From contig JAUNRO010000011.1 in NCBI GenBank assembly GCA_030544185.1, forward strand, positions 1 to 18,135: 18,135 nucleotides of DNA, written 5' to 3'. The translations under genes were made by a program, and so were the position numbers. This stretch comes from Propionibacteriaceae bacterium. GTDB lineage: Bacteria > Actinomycetota > Actinomycetes > Propionibacteriales > Propionibacteriaceae. Under the pieces are notes generated by a model that saw only the letters and a program-made list of their open reading frames with translations, made no database searches and was not told the origin of the DNA. This document shows, piece after piece, positions 7,066 through 14,397 of the stretch. Position 1 is the stretch's first letter. Each line of letters opens with the position of its first letter.

Positions 7066-8889
7066 ATGAGGCACTTGGCACGGCTATTGGTCCTGCTCCT
7101 GGTCACTGCAACCGCGATCGCGTTCGCCCCCCGAGCCTGGGCGGACGACGATCAGCCGTCATCGTGGAACATCCCCCGCTATGACGTCACCGCACAACTC
7201 CAGAACGACGGGACCACCCGGGTCACCCTCGATTTCGATTTCGACTTCTCCGACGACCGCGGCCACGGCCCCTTCGTCACCCTGCCGCTGCGCCAGGAAG
7301 TCCTCGATGATCCCGACGTGTGGCGGATGCTCGACGTGAACGTCGAGGGCGTCAGCAGCGCGACTGGGGCCAACACCGATGTCCAGCTCCGCGAGGAGAA
7401 CGGGGTGCTGCTCATCCGGGTCGGACGTCAGGGCGTGACGTTCCGCGGGGTGCAGAACTATCGGGTCACCTATACGATCCGGGGGCTGATCGCCCCCAAC
7501 CACCCCAACAGCGGGCTCGATGAGTTCAACTGGAACGCGGTCGGCACCGGTTGGCAGGTGCCGATCGGCCGGGCGACCGCCCGGGTGGAGGGCCCGGCCG
7601 ACATCAACCAGACCGCGTGCTGGACGGGCCCGGGCTTCGAGACCCCCTGCACGCATGCCGCCGACGGTGCCACCTCCACCTACGAGGCGACCGATCTGCG
7701 GGCCGGCCGGGGCATGCAGGTGGTCGCGGGATTCCCGGTCGGAACGTTCGTGGGGGCGGAGCCGGAATATACGAAGCGGCCCAATGTCGGCAACATGTTC
7801 ACCGTGAACCCGCTCACCGCCGGGCTCACCGGGGTGCTGTCGCTGCTGGGCGTCGGCGCGGTCGTGACCCAGGTGCGCCGTCGCGGCAAGGACGAGGCTT
7901 ATGTGGGGCTGACCCCCGGGCTCACGCCGGTCGCCGGCGAGGAGTCCCGCGTGGGCATGGCCGGCAAGCAGCCCGTGACCGTGCAGTTCCGCCCGCCGAA
8001 GGGCGCGACCCCGGGCGAGGTCGGCACCCTCATCGACTCCTCCGCCGACAACCGCGACGTGACCGGCGCGATCATCGATCTGGCGGTCCGTGGTCATCTG
8101 CACATCGCCCAGGTCGAAGACAAGGTCTGGCAGTTCACCCTCCAGGAGACCGACGACCGGCTGCTGCCGTTCGAACGGGACCTGCTCAATCGGCTCTTCC
8201 GGGGACGCCTGCGCGTCACCACCAGCGACATGGAGGACAAGGCATATGCCGGGCTGCTCACCGACACTCGGTCCGCCCTCTATCGCCAGGTGTCCACCGA
8301 GCGCGGCTGGTTCCGGCAGCGCCCGGACCTGGCCAAGGCGACGGCGCTCGGCCTGGGTGTGCTGCTCGCGGTCGGCGGCGCCGGTGCGGGCTTCATCCTG
8401 GGGCTGACGGCCGGCTGGGGGCTCGTCGGCCTCGCGGGCATCATCACGGGAGTCACGCTGATGGCGCTGTCGGGCTCGATGCCCTCGCGGACAGCCGAGG
8501 GGTCGGCGGTGCTCGCCCAGACCAAGGGATTCGAGCTCTATCTGCGCACGGCCGAAGCCGACCAGATCAAGTTCGAGGAGGGCGTCGATGTGTTCTCGCG
8601 CTATCTGCCCTATGCGATCGTGTTCGGCGTTGCCGAGCGCTGGACGAAGGTGTTCGAGCAGCTCGCCGCCGAGGGCCGCTATCAGCCGAACATGATGTGG
8701 TATTCCTCGCCCCACGGCACCGGCTTCTTCTATGGCGCGATGTATGGCTCGATGCTCGACAGCATGACCTCAGCCATGTCGAGCGCCATGTCCGCCGCGG
8801 TCACCTCGGCCTCGACCGCTGCCACCGGGGGCGGGTCCGGCTTCTCCGGAGGTGGCGGCTTCGGCGGCGGAGGCGGCGGCGGCTGGTGA
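7066..8889 (+). CDS. DUF2207-family membrane protein with Gly-rich C-terminus
   Basis: This 607-residue protein begins with a signal peptide (about 1-26, ending APRAWA). An outer beta-rich DUF2207-type region (about 35-235) contains two cysteines, 186 and 195, that could form a disulfide. A membrane helix follows (about 249-268) with the positive stop RRRGKDE. A cytoplasmic part then carries the pattern PPKGATPGEVGTLID (310-324) and a winged-helix-like stretch. A second hydrophobic hairpin lies at about 424-470. The protein ends in a Gly/Ser-rich tail, GGGGFGGGGGGGW, which is typical of this family. Function is unknown for the family. It is divergent from bioYMN with a 111-nt gap, and convergent with the small DUF6458-like gene. 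Family confident from layout and tail. Confidence 0.88.
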   Translation: MRHLARLLVLLLVTATAIAFAPRAWADDDQPSSWNIPRYDVTAQLQNDGTTRVTLDFDFDFSDDRGHGPFVTLPLRQEVLDDPDVWRMLDVNVEGVSSATGANTDVQLREENGVLLIRVGRQGVTFRGVQNYRVTYTIRGLIAPNHPNSGLDEFNWNAVGTGWQVPIGRATARVEGPADINQTACWTGPGFETPCTHAADGATSTYEATDLRAGRGMQVVAGFPVGTFVGAEPEYTKRPNVGNMFTVNPLTAGLTGVLSLLGVGAVVTQVRRRGKDEAYVGLTPGLTPVAGEESRVGMAGKQPVTVQFRPPKGATPGEVGTLIDSSADNRDVTGAIIDLAVRGHLHIAQVEDKVWQFTLQETDDRLLPFERDLLNRLFRGRLRVTTSDMEDKAYAGLLTDTRSALYRQVSTERGWFRQRPDLAKATALGLGVLLAVGGAGAGFILGLTAGWGLVGLAGIITGVTLMALSGSMPSRTAEGSAVLAQTKGFELYLRTAEADQIKFEEGVDVFSRYLPYAIVFGVAERWTKVFEQLAAEGRYQPNMMWYSSPHGTGFFYGAMYGSMLDSMTSAMSSAMSAAVTSASTAATGGGSGFSGGGGFGGGGGGGW

Positions 8890-8915
8890 TCAGCCGATGC
8901 TCAGCTGGTGATCAG
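8882..8915. repeat. Two direct copies of a 12-mer over converging gene ends
   Basis: GCTGGTGATCAG occurs at 8882-8893 and 8904-8915. The first copy contains the DUF2207 stop codon; the second contains the reverse-strand stop of the DUF6458-like gene. The whole gap between these genes is 22 bp, so the repeat may reflect a small duplication that set the junction. Confidence 0.6.
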
Positions 8916-9157
8916 ATATCGCGCCGCTCCTCGCGGTGAACGGCCTGCCCGCGGTCCTGGACGTCACGGATCTCGGTGACCCGGGTCCGCGGCCGGTTGA
9001 GCACGAGCTCCAACAGCAGCCACACCGCGGCGGCGCCGAATAGGATCCACCCGATCAGCGACAGATTGACCCCGTCGATGGCGTTGCTGACGGCCAGCGC
9101 CAGAATCAACCCGATCACGGCAAGGGCGATCGGCCCACCAATCCGAACAACTCTCAT
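8912..9157 (-). CDS. Small two-helix membrane protein (DUF6458-like)
   Basis: This is an 81-residue protein with two membrane segments (about 7-25 and 33-52) and a charged tail rich in Arg, Glu and Asp (about 55-81). The pattern IGGPIALAVIGLILALAV, then ID-x-V-x-L-x-x-IGWIL, matches the small actinobacterial proteins grouped as DUF6458. Their function is unknown. The ATG at 9157 has GGGGGA 4 nt upstream, and a well-formed promoter lies at 9198-9225, so this is very probably a real single-gene unit. The same frame is open beyond the ATG, to 9562, but that part lies inside the amidohydrolase gene and is not credible protein. Confidence 0.82.
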   Translation of the reverse strand: MRVVRIGGPIALAVIGLILALAVSNAIDGVNLSLIGWILFGAAAVWLLLELVLNRPRTRVTEIRDVQDRGQAVHREERRDI

Positions 9158-9197
9158 AATTCCCCCTTCGCGCCGGGCCCTGCTGGCCTCTGCGATG

Positions 9198-9225
9198 ATC
9201 CTAAGTGACCCTAGCCGTCTGTCGA
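9198..9225 (-). promoter_or_regulatory. Candidate housekeeping promoter of the DUF6458-like gene
   Basis: On the minus strand TCGACA (9225-9220; one mismatch to TTGACA) and TAGGAT (9203-9198; two mismatches to TATAAT) are 16 bp apart. The expected start near 9191 leaves a leader of about 34 nt before the ATG at 9157. Confidence 0.55.
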
Positions 9226-9243
9226 CATTGACCGGGCCGACAC

Positions 9244-10737
9244 TCACCACGCGGTGTGGGTGAACCGGCCCCCGAGCAGCGTTGCCGCGACCGGGGGCCG
9301 TGGCCCGGGCCCGAGCGGGTCGGCGTCCAGCAGGACCAGATCGGCGAGCTGACCGGCCTCCACCGTGCCCTGGCCGTTCGTGCTCGCGGCGAGCGCCTCG
9401 GCCGGCGTCAGCGACTGTTCGGCATGCCAGGGCGCCCGCTCGTCGCCGCTGCGGTGCACGGCGGTCGCGATCTCCAGCCACGGATCCAGCGGCGAGACCG
9501 GCGCATCGGAGCCGAGCACCAGCCGGATTCCCGCATCGGTCATCGCGCGGAAGGGGAAGCACCGGTGGGTGCGGTCAGCCCAGCAGACGTCGGCGACATC
9601 ACGATCTGCGATCAGGTGGGCGGGTTGGACGCTGGCGACCAGGCCGAGCTCGGCCATCCGCGGGATGTCGGCGGTCGCGACCAGCTGGGCGTGCTCGATG
9701 GAACCCCGGGCCCCGGTGGCGGCGAACCCGTCCAGCGCTGAGGCCACGGCCGCATCGCCGATCGCATGGACCGCGACCTCCAGCCCAGCGGCGGCGGCCC
9801 GGGCGAGCAGGCCGTTCAGTTCCTCCGGCGGGGTGTTGAGCACACCGAACGGATGGGCCTCGGCGCCGGTGCCGAGGTAGGGCTCGCAGCAATACGCCGT
9901 ATAGGTGCTCAGCGATCCGTCCGAGATGATCTTCAGCGGCCCCATCCGGATCTGCCCACTCGCCTCGAGCGCATCGCCGGTGCGCCAGCCGGCTGCGACG
10001 ACCTCGTCGAGCCCGCCGGCATAGGTCGCGGTGCGCACCCGCAAACCGGTCACGCCGCGGGCCACCCGCTCGGGCCAGTCGGCGTACGCCCCACCGAACT
10101 CGAAATCCGTCACCCCCACCACGCCCAGCGCGGCGGCCCGGGCGACCACATCGGCCATCGCCGCCTCGCCCTGGGCGCGGACATCCGGCCACTCGCCCAG
10201 CCGGGCGTACGCCTCGAACCACTCGGTCTCGCAGACGATCCCCGCCCGCGGCGCGAGCCCGAGCAACCGCAGCGCCGCCGAGCTGAGCCAGCCGTGGTGC
10301 GCATCCCCGCTGATCAGCACGACCGGCCGCGTCCCGCACACCGCATCGAGCGCGGCGACGGTCGGGGTCTCGCGCCAGGTGGCGATGCGGTGACCCCAGC
10401 CGACAAGGGGTACGCCCGGGTCGGTGCCCGGCGGTTCAGCGGCGAGGCGCAGCCGCACCCGGTGCAGCACCTCGGCCGGTCCGGAGGTGGCGCCAGTATC
10501 GAGGCGGACCAGGAGCTGCGCCCATTGCAGGGTGTGCACGTGCTGGTCCCACAGGCCAGGCATGAGCCACCGGCCGGCGGCGTCGACGACGCGCTCGCCG
10601 CGTGCGGGCGTGAGCTGCGGGCCGAGGGCGGCGACGCGGCCGTCGACGATCCGGAGATCCACGGCCCCGCCGGGCGCGGGCGAGGTCACGGGCACCACGC
10701 GGGCCCGGCGAAGCAGCAGCGACGACATGTCAGTCAT
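9244..10737 (-). CDS. YtcJ-like metal-dependent amidohydrolase
   Basis: This is a 497-residue amidohydrolase-superfamily enzyme of the YtcJ/amidohydro_3 branch, expected in the cytoplasm. It has the N- and C-terminal beta-sandwich parts around a metal-dependent barrel: WLMPGLWDQHVH with His66 and His68, LKIISDGS with the bridging Lys269, HAIGD with His324, IEHAQL with His349, QPAHL, and the late GSDAPVSPLDP with the catalytic Asp. YtcJ relatives hydrolyse varied amides and formamides; the substrate cannot be predicted. The ATG at 10737 has only a weak GGTGGGA ahead; an in-frame ATG at 10728 is an alternative. The gene is divergent from phoX, so the PHO-box repeats at 10751-10805 also lie just upstream of it. 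There is no operon partner. Confidence 0.9.
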   Translation of the reverse strand: MTDMSSLLLRRARVVPVTSPAPGGAVDLRIVDGRVAALGPQLTPARGERVVDAAGRWLMPGLWDQHVHTLQWAQLLVRLDTGATSGPAEVLHRVRLRLAAEPPGTDPGVPLVGWGHRIATWRETPTVAALDAVCGTRPVVLISGDAHHGWLSSAALRLLGLAPRAGIVCETEWFEAYARLGEWPDVRAQGEAAMADVVARAAALGVVGVTDFEFGGAYADWPERVARGVTGLRVRTATYAGGLDEVVAAGWRTGDALEASGQIRMGPLKIISDGSLSTYTAYCCEPYLGTGAEAHPFGVLNTPPEELNGLLARAAAAGLEVAVHAIGDAAVASALDGFAATGARGSIEHAQLVATADIPRMAELGLVASVQPAHLIADRDVADVCWADRTHRCFPFRAMTDAGIRLVLGSDAPVSPLDPWLEIATAVHRSGDERAPWHAEQSLTPAEALAASTNGQGTVEAGQLADLVLLDADPLGPGPRPPVAATLLGGRFTHTAW

Positions 10738-10750
10738 GGTCCCACCGGTG

Positions 10751-10805
10751 GTTCATCGGGCGGCCCCAACCCGTTCATTCCGAGGTGACGAAGGGTTCAG
10801 CATCG
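10751..10805 (+). promoter_or_regulatory. Probable PHO box (five 11-bp PhoP direct-repeat units) upstream of phoX
   Basis: GTTCA occurs at 10751, 10773 and 10795, exactly 22 bp apart. The half-way positions hold degenerate units, GGCCCCA at 10762 and GGTGACG at 10784. Together they form five tandem 11-bp units (GTTCATC, GGCCCCA, GTTCATT, GGTGACG, GTTCAGC, each followed by 4 bp). This is the architecture of actinomycete PhoP boxes (conserved GTTCACC-like heptamer plus 4 bp). It ends 57 nt before the phoX ATG. The downstream gene is a phosphatase of the kind PhoP controls, which strengthens the reading. Confidence 0.75.
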
Positions 10806-10862
10806 GCCCCTAGCGTCCCCGCAGGATCTTTCCGCATGCCCCCTCAGGTCAAGGAGACGCCC

Positions 10863-12710
10863 ATGCATGACCACGACGACGAGATCAGCAATCCCAGCGA
10901 CAACGAGCATTTCGCCGACATCGTGAAGGCCCGCGCCACCCGGCGCACCTTCCTCGCCGGCAGCGCCGGTGTCGCCGCCCTGTCGTTCTTCGGCGCCAAC
11001 GAAGCCCTCGCCCACAACCCCAACGCAGGCAAGAGCCACGGTGGCGGCCACGGCCGAGACGACCACCGGGGCAAGGGCAAGGGCAAGGGTCGCGGTGTCG
11101 ACAAGGGTGTCATCGGCTTCACCTCGATCCCGCTGGACGACGGCCCCATGCCGACGATCGCCCCGGAATATGCGATGTCGGCCATCCTGCCGTGGCGCGA
11201 GAAGATCGACGGCAGCGGCGAGTCCTATCCCTATGACCTGACCTCGCGGCAGCAGGAGAAGGCGATCGGTCTCGGCCACGACGGCATGTGGCTGTTCGAC
11301 GGCAACGTCTTGTGCCTCAATCAGGAATACGGCACGAACTTCCACATGTTCGGCCGCGATCACCTGGAGAGTCTCGAAGAGGTCCGCAAGGTCCAGGCCG
11401 CCCACGGGGTGAGTGTCGTCGCGCTGCGGCGCACCGGCGACACCTACAAGATCAAGCGCGACCGCCGCAACCGCCGCATCCACGTGAACACCCCCGTGAC
11501 GTTCTCGGGCGCGGTCGCCGGCTCGCGGCTGCTGGACGTCCGCGTCGGGAACCGGACTCCCAAGGGCACGGTCAACAACTGCTCGATGGGCCACACTCCG
11601 TGGGGCACCTATCTGACCTGCGAGGAGAACTTCCACCAGTACTTCGGCGCCACCGCAGCGGGCTGGACGCCGAGCGTCGAGCAGAAGCGCGTCGGCATCA
11701 CCGCCGGCCAGGGCTGGGACTGGCACAAGTTCGACGAGCGCTTCGACCTGTCGAAGAACGCCGGCGAGGAGAACCGCTTCGGCTGGGTCGTCGAGATCGA
11801 TCCGCAGAAGCCCAACCGGAAGCCGATCAAGCGCACCGCGCTGGGCCGGTTCAAGCACGAGGGTGCCACCGTGGTCGAGGGCCGCGGCAAGCGCGTGGTG
11901 GTCTATTCGGGCGATGACGAGCGCAACGAATACATCTACAAGTTCGTGTCCGCCGGCAACTGGCGCTCGATGTTTGCCCGCGGGCGGCACCCCCTGGACG
12001 AGGGCACGCTCTATGTGGCCAAGTTCAATGCCGACGGCAGCGGTGAGTGGCTCGAGCTGAGCCCGCGGAACCCGAAGCTGGCCGGCTGGCGCATGGACCG
12101 CATCCTGGTCCACACCCGGATGGCGGCCGACCTCGCCGGTGCGACCAAGATGGACCGCCCGGAGTGGATCACCGTCGGGCAGCGCGAGGAGATGTTCTGC
12201 ACGCTGACCAACAACACCTCGCCCTATGCCGAGCACCGTCCCGGCAACCCGCCCGGCCCCAACCCCGACGGCCACATCATCAAGTGGGTCGACACCGACC
12301 AGCACACCGGCACCCGGTTCCAGTGGGACTTCTTCGCCATCGCCAAGGAGGTCCACGACGAGAACGGCCAGATGTTCGGCTCGCCGGATGGCATCTGGGC
12401 CGACCAGGCAGGTCGCGTGTTCGTCGAGACTGACGGCACCCAGCCCGGTCGCAACAACGACCAGTTGCTGGTCGCCGACCAGGACACCGCCGAGTTCAAG
12501 CGCCTGATGACCGGTGTCAAGGGTGGCGAGGTCACCGGCATCACAGTCGCCGACAACCAGCGGGTGATGTTCGCCAACATCCAGCACCCGGGCAACGGCG
12601 ACCCCGCGGTGAGCAACTTCCCGGAGCCGTTCACCGGCGCCGCCGGCCCGGTGCCGCGCGACTCCACGCTGGTGATCGTCCGCAAGAACAAGGGCATCGT
12701 CGGTTCCTGA
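10863..12710 (+). CDS. phoX: Tat-exported alkaline phosphatase PhoX
   Basis: PhoX (DUF839 family) is a secreted Ca2+/Fe-dependent phosphomonoesterase that frees phosphate from organic esters. The 615-residue product starts with a Tat signal: TRRTFL (26-31), a hydrophobic stretch, and ALA at 48-50 as the likely cleavage site. A His/Gly/Lys-rich linker (about 51-82) follows, then the family body, which includes NNCSMGHTPWGTYLTCEENF and, later, DRPEWITVGQREEMFCTLTNN, both very characteristic. The length fits the family. The frame opens 26 codons earlier, but AAGGAGA 6 nt before the ATG at 10863 and the immediate Tat signal fix the start. The PHO-box repeats upstream imply induction by phosphate starvation. 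No partner gene follows; the next gene, argA, appears to have its own promoter. Confidence 0.95.
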   Translation: MHDHDDEISNPSDNEHFADIVKARATRRTFLAGSAGVAALSFFGANEALAHNPNAGKSHGGGHGRDDHRGKGKGKGRGVDKGVIGFTSIPLDDGPMPTIAPEYAMSAILPWREKIDGSGESYPYDLTSRQQEKAIGLGHDGMWLFDGNVLCLNQEYGTNFHMFGRDHLESLEEVRKVQAAHGVSVVALRRTGDTYKIKRDRRNRRIHVNTPVTFSGAVAGSRLLDVRVGNRTPKGTVNNCSMGHTPWGTYLTCEENFHQYFGATAAGWTPSVEQKRVGITAGQGWDWHKFDERFDLSKNAGEENRFGWVVEIDPQKPNRKPIKRTALGRFKHEGATVVEGRGKRVVVYSGDDERNEYIYKFVSAGNWRSMFARGRHPLDEGTLYVAKFNADGSGEWLELSPRNPKLAGWRMDRILVHTRMAADLAGATKMDRPEWITVGQREEMFCTLTNNTSPYAEHRPGNPPGPNPDGHIIKWVDTDQHTGTRFQWDFFAIAKEVHDENGQMFGSPDGIWADQAGRVFVETDGTQPGRNNDQLLVADQDTAEFKRLMTGVKGGEVTGITVADNQRVMFANIQHPGNGDPAVSNFPEPFTGAAGPVPRDSTLVIVRKNKGIVGS

Positions 12711-12767
12711 CCCGCGGGGGCGGGCGCACCGGCTCGGTCAGTGCGCTCGCTGGCCCGGCCTCGGGGC

Positions 12768-12773
12768 TATCGT
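12768..12773 (+). promoter_or_regulatory. Candidate -10 box for a leaderless argA transcript
   Basis: TATCGT ends 8 nt before the GTG at 12782. No Shine-Dalgarno sequence is present in that gap, which fits a leaderless mRNA. No -35 is clear. Confidence 0.3.
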
Positions 12774-12781
12774 CGGTTGCT

Positions 12782-14164
12782 GTGAGCATCGACGAGAGCC
12801 CCGAGGTCTGGGGCCGGACCGGCGACACCACCACCGGTGAGGGTTTCGTCAGCGCCCTGCGCAGCGCCGGTCCCTATATCCACGGCCATCACGGCCGCAC
12901 CTTCGTCATCGCCGTTCCCGGCGAGGTCTGCGCCCGCGAGGACACCGACCGGCTGCTCGGCGATATCGCGCTGCTCGTCCGGCTCGGGGTCCACATCGTG
13001 CTCGTCCACGGCGCCCGCCCCCAGATCGAGGCCGAGCTCGCGATCCGCGGCATCGAATCCCGCTTCGCCGGTGATCTGCGGGTCACCGACGCCCCCACGA
13101 TGGAGGCCGTGCGCGCCGCCATCGGCGTCCTCCGCATGGACATCGAGGCCCGTCTCGCCGCCTCCGTCGAGGCCGGCTCGCCGATGTCCCGCGTGCCGCT
13201 CAAGGTCGTCGGCGGGACCTGGGTGACCGCCCAGCCCGTCGGCGTACGCAACGGGGTCGACCACCTGCTGACCGGGCGGGTGCGCAAGGTCGACATCGGC
13301 GAGATCCGCCATACGCTGCAGGGCAACCGGATCGCGCTGCTCTCCCCGGTCGGCTATTCACCCACCGGGGAGACGTTCAACGTGCGCAATGCCGAGGTCG
13401 CGCAGGCCGTGGCGACCGGTCTCGGCGCTGACAAGCTCATCTTCGTCCTGGAATCCGAGCCCGGCACCTGGCGGCTTGCCATGGCCTCCGGCGACGCGGG
13501 CCAGGTGGCGCTGTCGCACGCGGAGGAGACCCTGGTCTCGCCCGATCGGCAGGCCGAGCTGTCACCGGAGGACCGCAATTGCATCGCGGCCGGCCTGGCC
13601 GCGGCCCGCAACGGCGTCCGCCGGGTCCATTTCATCGGCACCGACGGCGCCTCGCCACTGTTGCGCGAGCTCTACACCCGGGACGGGTGCGGCCTGATGG
13701 TCTCGGCCGACGACGATTATGAGTCCACCCGCCAGGCCCGGATCGACGACGTTCAGGGCATCCTGACGCTGATCCGGCCGATGGAGGAGGCCGGGATCCT
13801 GCGGACCCGGGGACCGGAGCAGATCGAGCTGGACATCGACACGTTCGCGGTCATGGTGCGCGACGGGATGGTCATCGCCTGCTATTCGCTCGTCGAGCAT
13901 CCGCAGGATCTCTGCGCCGAGTTCTCCTGCGTGGCCGTGCATCCGGACTATCAGGGTCGCGGGCTCGCGTCGGTCATGCTCCGCCACGCGCGGAAGGCGG
14001 CGACGGCGCGGGGCCTCGACCGCCTGTTCGTGCTCACGACACAGACCCCGGCCTGGTTCGTCGAACACGGGTTCACGCCCGGGACCGTCGCCGATCTCCC
14101 GGCGTCGAAACGAGCCGACTACAACCCCGCCCGGAACTCGCGAGTGCTCACCCACCCGCTCTGA
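12782..14164 (+). CDS. argA: N-acetylglutamate synthase ArgA, two-domain E. coli type
   Basis: ArgA makes N-acetylglutamate from acetyl-CoA and glutamate, the first step of arginine synthesis. The 460-residue protein has both parts of the classical enzyme. One is an amino-acid-kinase domain (about 20-300; GRTFVIAVPGE, VLVHGARPQIE, LRVTDA, TGRVRKVD, GETFN), which in E. coli ArgA carries arginine feedback control. The other is a C-terminal GNAT domain (about 315-460; IRPMEEAGIL, CVAVHPDYQGRGLASVML, LFVLTT, FVEHGFTPG). The end YNPARNSRVL closely matches E. coli ArgA. Actinobacteria generally use a short GNAT-only enzyme or ArgJ, so this form is unexpected here. Base composition does not stand out. 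The GTG start has no Shine-Dalgarno and may be leaderless. The gene is not in an arg cluster. Confidence 0.93.
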   Translation: MSIDESPEVWGRTGDTTTGEGFVSALRSAGPYIHGHHGRTFVIAVPGEVCAREDTDRLLGDIALLVRLGVHIVLVHGARPQIEAELAIRGIESRFAGDLRVTDAPTMEAVRAAIGVLRMDIEARLAASVEAGSPMSRVPLKVVGGTWVTAQPVGVRNGVDHLLTGRVRKVDIGEIRHTLQGNRIALLSPVGYSPTGETFNVRNAEVAQAVATGLGADKLIFVLESEPGTWRLAMASGDAGQVALSHAEETLVSPDRQAELSPEDRNCIAAGLAAARNGVRRVHFIGTDGASPLLRELYTRDGCGLMVSADDDYESTRQARIDDVQGILTLIRPMEEAGILRTRGPEQIELDIDTFAVMVRDGMVIACYSLVEHPQDLCAEFSCVAVHPDYQGRGLASVMLRHARKAATARGLDRLFVLTTQTPAWFVEHGFTPGTVADLPASKRADYNPARNSRVLTHPL

Positions 14165-14230
14165 GCGCCGGGCCGCGCTGACCACAAGGTTCAGGGACTG
14201 AAACGCCTGGCGCGCGAGGGGGACGGACAA

Positions 14231-14239
14231 TGATAAAAT
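14231..14239 (+). promoter_or_regulatory. Extended -10 promoter upstream of carD
   Basis: TGA-TAAAAT is an extended -10 (TGN before TAAAAT, one mismatch to TATAAT) in otherwise GC-rich sequence. A start near 14246 would give a leader of about 150 nt before carD. No -35 match is visible, as is common with extended -10 promoters. The rest of the 14165-14397 gap shows no gene I can support. Confidence 0.5.
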
Positions 14240-14397
14240 GAAGACCCGACTCGCGGAATGCTGGGGATCCCTACAGATATGGGGTTCAAGGGCGCCGTGA
14301 TCCCGCACCTTCCCCCAGGCTCTGGCGATCAGACTGGTGCAGGACCGCGCAGTGATGCGCTGAGACGGTGGTGGTTCGAGTTCAGCGAGGCATTTGC

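Noticed and set aside
7159..8715. 518-codon minus-strand frame opposite the DUF2207 gene
   Set aside because: Composition is typical of reverse-frame shadow. The DUF2207 reading has a signal peptide, membrane helices and the family tail.
8830..8886. GGC/GGA-rich repeat suggesting a DNA repeat element
   Set aside because: It is the coding tail (Gly-rich, ending in Trp) typical of DUF2207 proteins.
10797..12587. 596-codon minus-strand frame opposite phoX
   Set aside because: PhoX motifs and the Tat signal on the plus strand are unmistakable; the reverse frame has no domain.
14238..14300. Twenty-codon reading frame in the carD leader that might be a regulatory peptide
   Set aside because: Its ATG overlaps the -10 box, so the likely transcript would not contain it, and there is no Shine-Dalgarno.
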